NCBI GenBank assembly: GCA_025993795.1
Contig: JAMQHL010000006.1
Span: 62,001-126,000, forward strand
Direction: 5' to 3'
DNA from: Planctomycetota bacterium
Lineage (GTDB): Bacteria; Planctomycetota; UBA8742; UBA2392
Length of the DNA stretch: 64,000 nucleotides
Part shown: positions 26,813 through 34,958 of the stretch, piece after piece
Layout: every line of letters begins with the position of its first letter
Numbering within the stretch: the stretch's first letter is position 1
The notes under the pieces: model-generated
What the model was told of the DNA's origin: nothing
Database searches by the model: none
What the model saw: the letters and a program-made list of their open reading frames with translations, nothing else
Position numbers and translations under genes: made by a program

Positions 26813-28393
26813 TTAGCGAGGGTCTGTAACCATACGTCTGTTCACTACCCACAGTGCCCCCCGTGTGCGTTTTTCCACACTATCGAGGCCTGTTGCCCCC
26901 TCGGCTGCCAGTTGCCAGCTTGCGGCGCCAAGCCCGCTGCGCCTGCCGCTGTAGGCGTTCTCGTCAAGCCACCATTCCAGCAGTCTGGCGCTTTCGGCGT
27001 CGAAGCCTGCTTCGCCCTTGTGCGCCAGCGCCGCGAAGTCGCGAAAGCGCGTACCGTTGACTTCGCCAAGCACCAGATCGGCGAGGTCAGCCGGGTCGCC
27101 TGTCTGCAGCGGAAGGTCGAGTTGCCAGCCGGCTTTGCCCAACGCGCTGCGCCACGGACGCGGCAAGGCCCGCGCTGGGCCTGCCATGTCCACGGCCAGT
27201 GTCTCGTCAATGTCCTGTCCCGGAAGCAGAAACGCCCGTGCCGATGCCGGCCTTTGGCGATCCTGCGATTCGGCATACACCACCGCCCAGCAATCCAGCA
27301 GCGGGCGCGGCTGCGGCTGCAGCATGGCGATCGCCCCGATTGACAGGGCACCGGCGGCGACCGCCGGCATCGCCCACAGCGCGCCGAACTTCACGCGGCG
27401 CGCAATCAGCGGCAGCACGCCGCACAACGCAAGCAGCGCACCTGCCAGGCCAAAGAACAGCGCGCCCGGTTGTGGCGCCTCGGGCGTGCCTGCAACCACG
27501 TTCAGTGCCGCGGGCGATGGCACGCGCGATTGCGGCTTGCCGGCTGGGGCAGGGGCATCGCCGTACCACAAGTGGTCGAGCAATGCGCCACGCAGCACCG
27601 CGTAGGGGTTGCCGCTGCGGCGCAACTCTTCAAAGTCGATGCGGTAAATCGCGCCGGGCCCATACGCCATGCGCTGCGCGCTTACACCGTGAAACTTGAG
27701 CAGTTCAGCTTCTGCGGGTGCGGGCAGCCCTTCCACCTTCTCACCCATCCTGAACGAGCCGATGATGATGGCCGCGCCACCCATGCTGCAAAACTCGGCT
27801 ATCGCACGCTGAGTACCGGCCGGCGGACGCTGTGCCTCAGGACTGAACAGCACCAGCCCGTCGTAACCATCGAAAAGGCGCCAGTCAGAAAAGAACTCGC
27901 GGTTCTCATAGTAGTCGCACGCAAGCTGCCCGGGCACGCCGGGCAGTATCGGTCGGGCATACATGGCGTCTGCGGCGAACACAGCCACATAGGGCTGCTC
28001 GTAATCGGGCTCAATGCGTCGCATGGGCAGCCGGGGCGTGTGCTCGTCGCCCGCAACGCGAATGACCACGCCCGGCGCGACATACACCGGCAAGATCGTC
28101 TCGCTGGTTTGGCCCGGCTTGGCGGCGACGTCCATGGTCAGCTTGACGTTGCCGTGAATTACCTCGACCCGCTCGGTGTCGGCCGTTGCCTTGAACGCCA
28201 GGCGGTACGGGGCACAGGTGCCCGGGCGACCGTGGGGCTCCGAAAGGAAGCGGCTGCGCTCTTTGTCGATGGCTTGGGCGTGCATGGGCGCCGTCACCAA
28301 GGCAAGCGCAAGCAGCATCAGCGCGGCGGCGGTCGTCCGCGGCAGGCTGTGAGGGCGCGATGCCCGGCGAATTGCGGCACATCGCGGCGTCAC
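26813..28393 (-). CDS. Membrane protein with a glutamine-amidotransferase-like region
   Basis: A 526-residue protein that starts at GTG 28393, which overlaps the upstream stop by 4 bases (GTGA) and has GGAGG 8 bases upstream. A signal peptide (AAALMLLALALVTAPMHAQA) is followed by a beta-sandwich, then a region resembling a class I glutamine-amidotransferase fold without catalytic residues (FDGYDGLVLFSPEAQ; FCSMGGAAIIIGSF), then two membrane helices (about 365-385 and 398-418) and a C-terminal domain. No precise family was recognised; proteins of this build occur beside BatA/VWA genes, but none is visible here. The open frame extends upstream of the GTG, but that part overlaps the preceding gene and looks non-coding. 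Confidence 0.72.
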   Translation of the reverse strand: MTPRCAAIRRASRPHSLPRTTAAALMLLALALVTAPMHAQAIDKERSRFLSEPHGRPGTCAPYRLAFKATADTERVEVIHGNVKLTMDVAAKPGQTSETILPVYVAPGVVIRVAGDEHTPRLPMRRIEPDYEQPYVAVFAADAMYARPILPGVPGQLACDYYENREFFSDWRLFDGYDGLVLFSPEAQRPPAGTQRAIAEFCSMGGAAIIIGSFRMGEKVEGLPAPAEAELLKFHGVSAQRMAYGPGAIYRIDFEELRRSGNPYAVLRGALLDHLWYGDAPAPAGKPQSRVPSPAALNVVAGTPEAPQPGALFFGLAGALLALCGVLPLIARRVKFGALWAMPAVAAGALSIGAIAMLQPQPRPLLDCWAVVYAESQDRQRPASARAFLLPGQDIDETLAVDMAGPARALPRPWRSALGKAGWQLDLPLQTGDPADLADLVLGEVNGTRFRDFAALAHKGEAGFDAESARLLEWWLDENAYSGRRSGLGAASWQLAAEGATGLDSVEKRTRGALWVVNRRMVTDPR

Positions 28394-29094
28394 GGCGCAA
28401 CCTCCGCCTGCTTCGGCGCAGGCAATGCAAGCGCGGCTGCCCAGGGTGTTAGCCCCAAGGGCAGCAGCGGCCACCAGGACAATTCGCCGGCGGCCAGTGC
28501 CCACGACGGCGATACCGACCGAAGGTGCAGCAGGCTGGCCGACGCGTACTCCAGGGCGAGATAATGCGCCAGTGGCGGCAGTGCAAACATGCACAGCAGG
28601 GCAACCCGCGCGCGCAATACCCACACGCCGCCGAGCCGCGCGCCCAGCGAGATCGCGCCGCCGGCGAACAGCCAGGCGCCAAGCGCGCCGCCGCGCGACT
28701 GCCACGGCAGCCCGCCCCGCGCCACAAAGTGAAGCAGCAGCACACAGGCACTGGCACCCGCAAAGCATGCGACCACCGCCAGCAGGTTGCGCAAAGCGGC
28801 GCCGCGGGTGCGTGCGCCCAATGGCAGGAACAGCAGTGCGCAACATGCCAACTCGGTATGGATCATCGCCAGTTGCAGCGTGCGGTCATTTCCGACGCCC
28901 ATGGGCTCGCCGACCCCGGGCAGCGAACAAAGCCCCGCCACGGCAAACAGAAACGCAACCACGATCAGCGGGCTATGTGTCACAGGCGAGTTCCCCAGTA
29001 GCCGGCGCACGGTGGGCGAAAGATGATGAGCGATCTGCCATAGTTGTTGCCAAGCCTCTGAACGGGTAACAATCTCTGGTAGTTCGTGTAGCAT
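28390..29094 (-). CDS. Multi-pass membrane protein, unknown
   Basis: A 234-residue hydrophobic protein with about five or six membrane segments (LIVVAFLFAVAGLCSLPGV; LACCALLFLPLGA; LLAVVACFAGASACVLLLH; LGAWLFAGGAISLGARL; VALLCMFALPPLAHYLAL). It overlaps the next gene by 4 bases, so the two form a coupled pair and probably a complex. The start at ATG 29094 is tentative: an ATG at 29148 would add an 18-residue leader with a CxxC-x3-C pattern (CRHCGSAC) but would overlap the start of the divergent aldehyde dehydrogenase gene. Confidence 0.65.
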   Translation of the reverse strand: MLHELPEIVTRSEAWQQLWQIAHHLSPTVRRLLGNSPVTHSPLIVVAFLFAVAGLCSLPGVGEPMGVGNDRTLQLAMIHTELACCALLFLPLGARTRGAALRNLLAVVACFAGASACVLLLHFVARGGLPWQSRGGALGAWLFAGGAISLGARLGGVWVLRARVALLCMFALPPLAHYLALEYASASLLHLRSVSPSWALAAGELSWWPLLPLGLTPWAAALALPAPKQAEVAP

Positions 29095-29136
29095 CCGGGC
29101 AAAGACACTCGCTGGAACATAGCAGGCAGACCCACA

Positions 29137-30558
29137 ATGACGACACATCCACTCTGGCTTGCCGGTGCCCTCGTTACTACCCAACAGTCGTTCCAGCATC
29201 GCGGCGCTTATGACCATAAAGACCTTGGCGCAGTGTCTCTGGCTAGCCGGGGCGAAGCAGCGGCAGCGCTGTCGGCGGCCTGGCACGCACGCGGCCCCGT
29301 GGCGCGCATGTCGTCGGGGGCTCGCGAGGCTGCGCTGCTGACGATTGCCGAGGGCCTTCAGCATCGCGACGAAGAATTCGCCCAAATGATGACCAGCGAG
29401 ACCGGCAAACCGATCAGCCTGTGCCGGGGCGAAGTGGCGCGCTCGATCAACACCCTGCGCATCTGCGCAGAAGAAACCAAGCGCTGCGTCGGCGAAGTGA
29501 TCGCTCTGGATACAGTGCCGGCGGGCGACGGCAGATACGGCATCGTACGGCGCTTTCCCAAGGGCATTGTCGTTGCCATCACGCCGTTCAACTTCCCGCT
29601 GAACCTTGTCGCGCACAAGATTGGCCCGGCGATTGCCGCTGCCTGCCCCTTCATTCTCAAGCCCGCGCCACAGGCGCCGTTGACGGCATTGATGCTGGGC
29701 GAACTGCTGAAGGCCGCGAGGCTGCCCGAAGGCGCGTTCAGTATCCTGCCCAGCGACAATGATGTAGCGCAGTTTTTCGCCACGGATGAGCGCGTGGCTG
29801 TGCTGAGTTTTACAGGCAGCGACGTTGTGGGCTGGAAGCTGCGTGCGCTTGCGCCGCGTGCCAGCGTACTGCTTGAACTCGGTGGCAACGCGGCCGTAAT
29901 CGTGGAGCCCGACGCTGATCTTGAAAACGCAGCGCAGCGCATAGTGACCGGCGCGTTTGCGCACGCGGGCCAGGTGTGTATCAAGGTGCAGCGCGTGTTC
30001 GCGCACGAGTCAATCGCGCAGGGCCTGCTGGCGCGCATGGTGGAGTTGACCGAAACCCTGGGCATTGGCGACCCCACGCGTGAAGACGTTCTGGTCGGCC
30101 CCATGATCAGCGAGCAGGCGGCCCAACGCGTCGCCGACTGGGTCAATGAGGCGCGGCAGGTCGGCGCCAACGTGGTCACCGGCGGCGAGCGCGACGGTCA
30201 GTTCTACCGCCCGACGTGGCTGACCGATGTGCCGGAAGACGCCAAGGTAAGCTGCCGCGAGGTCTTCGGCCCGGTAGCGGTCTTCTACCGCTATCACGAT
30301 TTCGAAGCCGCGATCGCGGCGGTCAACAACAGCCCGTATGGTTTGCAGGCGGGCGTGTTTACCCACTCGTTGCCGCGCACAAGCATGGCGTTTGACCAAC
30401 TTGAGGTCGGCGCAGTTATCGTCAATGACATACCGACCTACCGCGTTGACCACATGCCCTATGGCGGCATCAAAGCCAGCGGCACGGGGCGCGAAGGGCC
30501 AAAGTATGTAATCGAAGAGTATACTGAGCCCAGGCTGCTGGCAGTAAAACCGATATAA
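29137..30558 (+). CDS. NAD(P)-dependent aldehyde dehydrogenase family protein
   Basis: A 473-residue aldehyde dehydrogenase. Motifs seen are the substrate-site Asn in ITPFNFPLN, the cofactor segment FILKPAPQAP, the general base Glu in LLELGGNAAV, the catalytic Cys in HAGQVCIKVQRV, and the late EVFGPVAVF. Length is usual for the family. It resembles the branch that includes lactaldehyde and non-phosphorylating glyceraldehyde-3-phosphate dehydrogenases, but the substrate cannot be read from the sequence. The gene is divergent from the membrane pair and followed 55 bases later by an unknown gene. Confidence 0.92.
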   Translation: MTTHPLWLAGALVTTQQSFQHRGAYDHKDLGAVSLASRGEAAAALSAAWHARGPVARMSSGAREAALLTIAEGLQHRDEEFAQMMTSETGKPISLCRGEVARSINTLRICAEETKRCVGEVIALDTVPAGDGRYGIVRRFPKGIVVAITPFNFPLNLVAHKIGPAIAAACPFILKPAPQAPLTALMLGELLKAARLPEGAFSILPSDNDVAQFFATDERVAVLSFTGSDVVGWKLRALAPRASVLLELGGNAAVIVEPDADLENAAQRIVTGAFAHAGQVCIKVQRVFAHESIAQGLLARMVELTETLGIGDPTREDVLVGPMISEQAAQRVADWVNEARQVGANVVTGGERDGQFYRPTWLTDVPEDAKVSCREVFGPVAVFYRYHDFEAAIAAVNNSPYGLQAGVFTHSLPRTSMAFDQLEVGAVIVNDIPTYRVDHMPYGGIKASGTGREGPKYVIEEYTEPRLLAVKPI

Positions 30559-30613
30559 GCGTTGGCGGCAGGGTGGCGGAGTCAATCCTGTGGCCCGCTG
30601 AGCACGGATACCT

Positions 30614-31435
30614 ATGTCGATTATTTACTACCTTGATTTTCCGTGCGCCGTCAAAGAGCAGATACGGCCGGGCCGCATGTTGCGCTTGCTGTACGGACGC
30701 GAACGCGCCAACGAAGAAATGAACCGCGCGCGCAAAGCCAAACCGGACGCTGCCGCGGAAGACGTACGGGTCGAGTTGTCGCTGAAGGACGCCGACGGCA
30801 CAGTGAACCTTGTTGCGACAACTGCCGCCGACATCGAGCGCCAGTACGCCGAGCTTGATCGGCACTCGCATCACTGCATCGACTGCCGCGCGCGCATTGA
30901 GGCGCAGAGTTTCGGTTGCCGCGGGCGCATCGACTTTCCGTTCACGCTGAAAGCCGAGACGCTGCTGATGCAGCGTGTTCGTGCGTCCGGCGGCGACCCC
31001 ACGGCGTCCATGCTGGCCAACTACTTTGAGAACAATGGCATCAGCGGCAACCGCGCGGGCGACATGCGCAACCTGCATGGTGTGTTCTTTGAAAGCACGA
31101 TGCCGCTGGTGCGTCGGCTGACCGACGGGCGCAAGGTATCAAGCAACCAGGTGTTTGAGCTGTTCTTCCAGACCGGCCAGGTAGGCCCCAAGCACGCCCG
31201 CTTTCTGCTGGGTATGTTTGACCTGCTGGCGCCGAACCTGCCCATTGACCGACCGCTGCAATCTCTGCCCAACCTGTTTGTCGTGGAGCGCGAGGACTCG
31301 GGCATGGTTGTGCAGCGCATCGGCCTGAGCATCGTCGCCGGCGAAGAAGAACGCTGCACACGCCAGCTCGAGAACTATTTCGGCGGGCTGCTGCTCGCCA
31401 GCGAGCTGGGCCACGACCTGTGGGTGAAGATCTGA
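30614..31435 (+). CDS. Conserved hypothetical protein with Cys-His motif
   Basis: A 273-residue soluble protein of unknown function. A compact motif near residues 83-102 reads HHCIDC, then FGC, then GRIDFP: three Cys and two His in a pattern that could bind zinc or another metal (C-x2-C-x9-C). The rest is mixed alpha/beta, with no signal peptide. It follows the aldehyde dehydrogenase on the same strand and may be co-transcribed. It is convergent with the ferredoxin-NADP reductase gene, 15 bases away. Confidence 0.7.
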   Translation: MSIIYYLDFPCAVKEQIRPGRMLRLLYGRERANEEMNRARKAKPDAAAEDVRVELSLKDADGTVNLVATTAADIERQYAELDRHSHHCIDCRARIEAQSFGCRGRIDFPFTLKAETLLMQRVRASGGDPTASMLANYFENNGISGNRAGDMRNLHGVFFESTMPLVRRLTDGRKVSSNQVFELFFQTGQVGPKHARFLLGMFDLLAPNLPIDRPLQSLPNLFVVEREDSGMVVQRIGLSIVAGEEERCTRQLENYFGGLLLASELGHDLWVKI

Positions 31436-31450
31436 GCCGCCGCCCACAGA

Positions 31451-32797
31451 TCAGCCCGCGCGCATTTCTTCAAGACTGATGAACTTCACGCGCGGCCGGT
31501 TGCCCGCTTTGCCGCGTTCAATTTCGCGCGCGTTGATCTGCTGCCACTCGTCGAACGACAGGTACGCGCACCCCGCGTCCTTTAGCAGCCCGGCAATGTC
31601 GCGCACGGCGGCGACACGGCGGACATTCTTCACGTCATCCAGCATTAACGCCACGGTTTCTTCGGCGTCTTTCTTGTTGGTCCCGATCACGCCCGTCGGG
31701 CCGCGCTTGGCCCAGCCCACAACGTATGCACCGGGCAGCACGTTGCCTTCGGCGTTCATCACGCGCCCATGATCGTTGGGGATGATGCCCTTGCGTTTGT
31801 CGTACGGCACACCCGGAAGCGCGACCCCGTAATAGCCCACACTGCGCAGCACCATGCCGCAGGGCAGCTCTTCGAACTCGCCGATGCCTTCGCAGTTCAT
31901 GTAACCGTCGGGTGTGCTTACCAGGCGATTGCGTTCTATCTTCACACTGTTTACCCAGCCGTCTTTGCCCGTGATCTCGACCGGCGAAACCAGAAAGCGA
32001 AAATGCACCTTGCGTGGTTTGTCGCCCATGCCGCGGGCTGCGTACTCGCGCAGGAACTCGACGTTCTGGCGGGTGAGGCGGTCGGCTTCAACGGTTTTGC
32101 GACTTTCGGGGTCGAGCTCAATCTCTTCGGGCCTGACCACGGCATCAGCGATCTGCAGGTGCCCGAACTCCTTGATTTCGGGGTTTGTAAACTTGGCCTG
32201 TGCGGGCCCGCGCCGACCCAGCACGTAGATCTGCCTGACCTTGCTGTGTTTCAGGGCGTCAAGTGCATGGTCGGCAATGTCGGTCACCTTCAGTTCGTCG
32301 TACGATTTGGCCAGTATGCGCGCGACGTCCATGGCCACGTTGCCGACACCCACGACCGCCACGCCCTCAATGTCCAGGTTCGGCTTCAGGTCGCGGTAGT
32401 CCGGGTGGCCGTTGTACCAGGCCACGAACTCGGTGGCCGACATGCTGCCCATGAGGTCTTCGCCGGGGATATTCAGGTTGCGGTCTGACTGCGCGCCCGT
32501 TGCGAACACCAGCATGTCGTAGTGCGGGCGCAGATTGTCCATCGTGATATGCTTGCCGAACTCGACGCCGCCAAAGAAGCGCACGCGCGGGTCTTGCGCA
32601 GTCTTTTCGTACAGATTCGCGACACTCTTGATCTTCGGGTGATCTGGTGCCACCCCGTAGCGCACAAGGCCGTAGGGCGCGGGCAGGCGGTCGAACAGGT
32701 CAACCCTGACCTCGACGTCTTCCTGCCTGATCAATGCGGCGGCTGCGTAAAAGGCGCTCGGTCCGGCGCCGATGATTGCAATGCGTACGGCAGGCAT
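31451..32797 (-). CDS. FprA-type ferredoxin-NADP reductase
   Basis: A 448-residue flavoprotein of the adrenodoxin reductase/FprA family. The FAD site is IAIIGAGPSAFYAAAAL, followed by the family block YGLVRYGVAPDHPKIKSV. The NADP site is VAVVGVGNVAMDVARIL with VLGRRGPAQAKFT, and the C-terminal VVGWAKRGPTGVIGTNK completes the fold. It transfers electrons between NADPH and ferredoxin. AAGGA sits about 7 bases before the ATG 32797; the longer open frame upstream is not supported. It lies downstream of moaA, separated by 255 bases with no gene, so it may have its own promoter. Confidence 0.92.
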   Translation of the reverse strand: MPAVRIAIIGAGPSAFYAAAALIRQEDVEVRVDLFDRLPAPYGLVRYGVAPDHPKIKSVANLYEKTAQDPRVRFFGGVEFGKHITMDNLRPHYDMLVFATGAQSDRNLNIPGEDLMGSMSATEFVAWYNGHPDYRDLKPNLDIEGVAVVGVGNVAMDVARILAKSYDELKVTDIADHALDALKHSKVRQIYVLGRRGPAQAKFTNPEIKEFGHLQIADAVVRPEEIELDPESRKTVEADRLTRQNVEFLREYAARGMGDKPRKVHFRFLVSPVEITGKDGWVNSVKIERNRLVSTPDGYMNCEGIGEFEELPCGMVLRSVGYYGVALPGVPYDKRKGIIPNDHGRVMNAEGNVLPGAYVVGWAKRGPTGVIGTNKKDAEETVALMLDDVKNVRRVAAVRDIAGLLKDAGCAYLSFDEWQQINAREIERGKAGNRPRVKFISLEEMRAG

Positions 32798-33052
32798 GGT
32801 GTTCCTTTCGTGCGGCGCATTGTTCCAAGCGGCGCAGGATAGGCAACTGGAATGGGATGTGGTTTGGCGAGTGCTGCCGTGGTCCCGGCTGAAGGCCCCG
32901 GGAAGGACGAGGCGCAATATGGCCCCAGAGGCACCATGTTCCGCGAAAAGGGGCTGGTGGTCCTGCAATTCCTGCAATGGGCGACGAAGTAACGACTCAA
33001 GCTTCGACCGGCGGGCTTGAGCTCAACAGCCAGACATCGCGTTGACAGAGTT

Positions 33053-34027
33053 CTACCCGCCGACAGTAGACATATCGATATTACGCGCGTAGCTGTGTTC
33101 ACGAGGCTTCAGGAGAACGGCGTCGCGGATGCGCTTGACGAGCTCGTCGAATGTGTACGCCGGGCTGCGCATCCAATCGCGCAAGGCGAACCTGTCGTCC
33201 TGTAGAAGGCACGACTTGATGTACCCGTCCGAAGTCAGCCGAATGCGGTTGCAGCGCTCGCAGAACGGCTGGAACACCGGGCTGATCAATCCGATATATC
33301 CTACGGCACCCTTGATTTGCACGTATCGGGCAGGACCCTCGCCAACAGGACCAGACACGTTTCTCTCGATCTCAAATCGCTGTGACAGCGCGTCCAGCAT
33401 CTCGTCGGTACTCACAGTCGGGTTGTCGGCCTGCGCGGATGCACGCCATGATCCGTGCGGCATGTATTCGATGAATCGCATGGTCAACGGCTGATGTATG
33501 GTCAGTGATGCGAGTTCGCCCAACTCATCGTCGTTAATGCCCCGCACGATCACGGCGTTCAGTTTCACAGTGAAGCGGTCGTGGCCAAGCGCGGCGTTGA
33601 CGCCGCTCAGTACGCATGCCAGGTCTCCACCTCGCGTGATTTTGCGGAAGCGGTCCGGCAGCAATGAATCCAGGGAAATATTGAGGGCCTTCACACCGGC
33701 ATCAGCCAATCGATCAACATAGGGCGCGAGCAGACTGCCGTTTGTCGAAAGACTGAGCCGGCGCACGCCCGGCTGTCGGCCGATCTTCTCAATCAACTCG
33801 GGGACGCCCTGGCGCACCAGGGGCTCGCCGCCGGTGAAGCGAAACGTGTCGAAGCCCAGTGTCCCGGCCGCCCGAACGATCGTTTCGATCTCTTCCAGGC
33901 TGAGCAGTTCCCGGCTGGGACGCAACTGCAGCTTGTCACCGGAAACGCAGTAGTCGCAGCGCATGTTGCAGCGGTCCGTCACGGAGATGCGCATCGAGTG
34001 TACGTGTCGACCGAAGCTGTCTTTCAT
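33053..34027 (-). CDS. moaA: GTP 3',8-cyclase MoaA
   Basis: A 324-residue radical SAM enzyme that converts GTP to the cyclic precursor of molybdenum cofactor. The SAM cluster Cys are 20, 24 and 27 (CNMRCDYC); the second cluster is Cys256, Cys259 and Cys273; and the essential C-terminal Gly-Gly is present (STVGG). RFTGGEPL and LSTNGSLL are typical. The start at ATG 34027 has AGGAG 7 bases upstream, which overlaps the intergenic space of 13 bases after the hydratase gene. Placement beside narGHJI fits, since NarG needs Mo cofactor. No other moa or moe gene is in the window. Confidence 0.95.
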   Translation of the reverse strand: MKDSFGRHVHSMRISVTDRCNMRCDYCVSGDKLQLRPSRELLSLEEIETIVRAAGTLGFDTFRFTGGEPLVRQGVPELIEKIGRQPGVRRLSLSTNGSLLAPYVDRLADAGVKALNISLDSLLPDRFRKITRGGDLACVLSGVNAALGHDRFTVKLNAVIVRGINDDELGELASLTIHQPLTMRFIEYMPHGSWRASAQADNPTVSTDEMLDALSQRFEIERNVSGPVGEGPARYVQIKGAVGYIGLISPVFQPFCERCNRIRLTSDGYIKSCLLQDDRFALRDWMRSPAYTFDELVKRIRDAVLLKPREHSYARNIDMSTVGG

Positions 34028-34040
34028 CCCCGGCTCCTGC

Positions 34041-34811
34041 TCAGGCATGCTTCCATTCGGGCTTGCGTTTCTCGACAAAGGCCTGGATGCCTTCTTTCGC
34101 ATCATGGCTGGCCATTAGCTTGTCGAGGTAATCCTGCTCATGTTCCTCCAAGCGCCGGTCCAGCCGACGCAGGAAGGCGGCACGTGCCTGGCGTGTGGCG
34201 TGGCGCAGGCTGGAGGCCGAGAATTTTGCAAACGTGCCCTCAAACCAGCCGGCGACACCCTGCCAGAGCGAATCCGCCGGGAAGCAGGAGTGGACCATTC
34301 CCAGTTCGCGCAGGCGCTCACCGCTCAGCTCCTCGCCGGTGATCACCAGGTGGTCGGCGACGGACTGACCGAACTTGCGAGGCAACAACGCCGCTGCAAT
34401 CGGCGGTACGACACCGAGGCGAATCTCTGGAACGCCCATGCGGGCATCGGGCGCCGCGAATGTCAGATGGCAGGCGAGTACGACTTCAAACGCGCCGCCC
34501 AGGCACATGCCCTGCACCAGCGCCGCTACCGGAACTTCGCTGGAGGCGATTTCCCACACCAGCTTGCGCAGCACCGGCAGCATCGCGGCGACCTTGTCAA
34601 CCGTGTGCTCCTCCACACTCGCACCGAACGAAAAGTGAGATCCGGCGCCCTCGATCGTGATCAGCTTGACGACGGGGTCAGACTTGGCTTTGGCAAGCGC
34701 GTCCGTCAACTCGCGCATTACAGCGCCGGTGTAGATATTGCCCTTGGGGCTGTTGACGATGAGCCTGCACAGAGTCGCTTCGAATGCGGTTTCGATGCTG
34801 AGGTTAGTCAT
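34041..34811 (-). CDS. Enoyl-CoA hydratase family, resembling cyclohexa-1,5-diene-1-carbonyl-CoA hydratase
   Basis: A 256-residue crotonase-fold protein. The blocks HFSFGASVEEH, AAMLPVLRKLV, VQGMCLGGAFEVVLACH and PEIRLGVVPPIAAALLP closely recall Dch/BamR dienoyl-CoA hydratases of anaerobic benzoyl-CoA degradation rather than ordinary fatty-acid hydratases. Those enzymes add water to the diene made by benzoyl-CoA reductase. No other gene of that pathway is in the window, so the role is open. GGGAG lies about 8 bases before the ATG. moaA follows after 13 bases; the upstream narK2 gene ends 147 bases before, with a hairpin between. Confidence 0.72.
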   Translation of the reverse strand: MTNLSIETAFEATLCRLIVNSPKGNIYTGAVMRELTDALAKAKSDPVVKLITIEGAGSHFSFGASVEEHTVDKVAAMLPVLRKLVWEIASSEVPVAALVQGMCLGGAFEVVLACHLTFAAPDARMGVPEIRLGVVPPIAAALLPRKFGQSVADHLVITGEELSGERLRELGMVHSCFPADSLWQGVAGWFEGTFAKFSASSLRHATRQARAAFLRRLDRRLEEHEQDYLDKLMASHDAKEGIQAFVEKRKPEWKHA

Positions 34812-34899
34812 CGGGCTGCTCCCGGATTGAGAATAGCGCGCGGCCCGCCGGCGCACAACAGATATTCAGAGTCTCTTGTCTTGTTTCCATAGCAAGACG

Positions 34900-34923
34900 C
34901 CCGGCGGTATCGCCACCGCCGGG
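34900..34923 (-). terminator. Hairpin after the narK2 gene
   Basis: A perfect 9-bp stem CCCGGCGGT-ATCGCC-ACCGCCGGG lies 36 bases past the end of narK2. No long U-run follows on the minus strand, so it may attenuate rather than fully stop transcription into the hydratase and moaA genes. Confidence 0.55.
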
Positions 34924-34958
34924 TCGCCGGATTCTACACCCTTTTGGGCAAGACTTGA

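Noticed and set aside
28394-28846. N-terminal extension of the membrane protein at 26813
   Set aside because: The extension is Arg/Ala-rich, overlaps the upstream gene and lacks a ribosome site, whereas GTG 28393 has GGAGG and a signal peptide directly after it.
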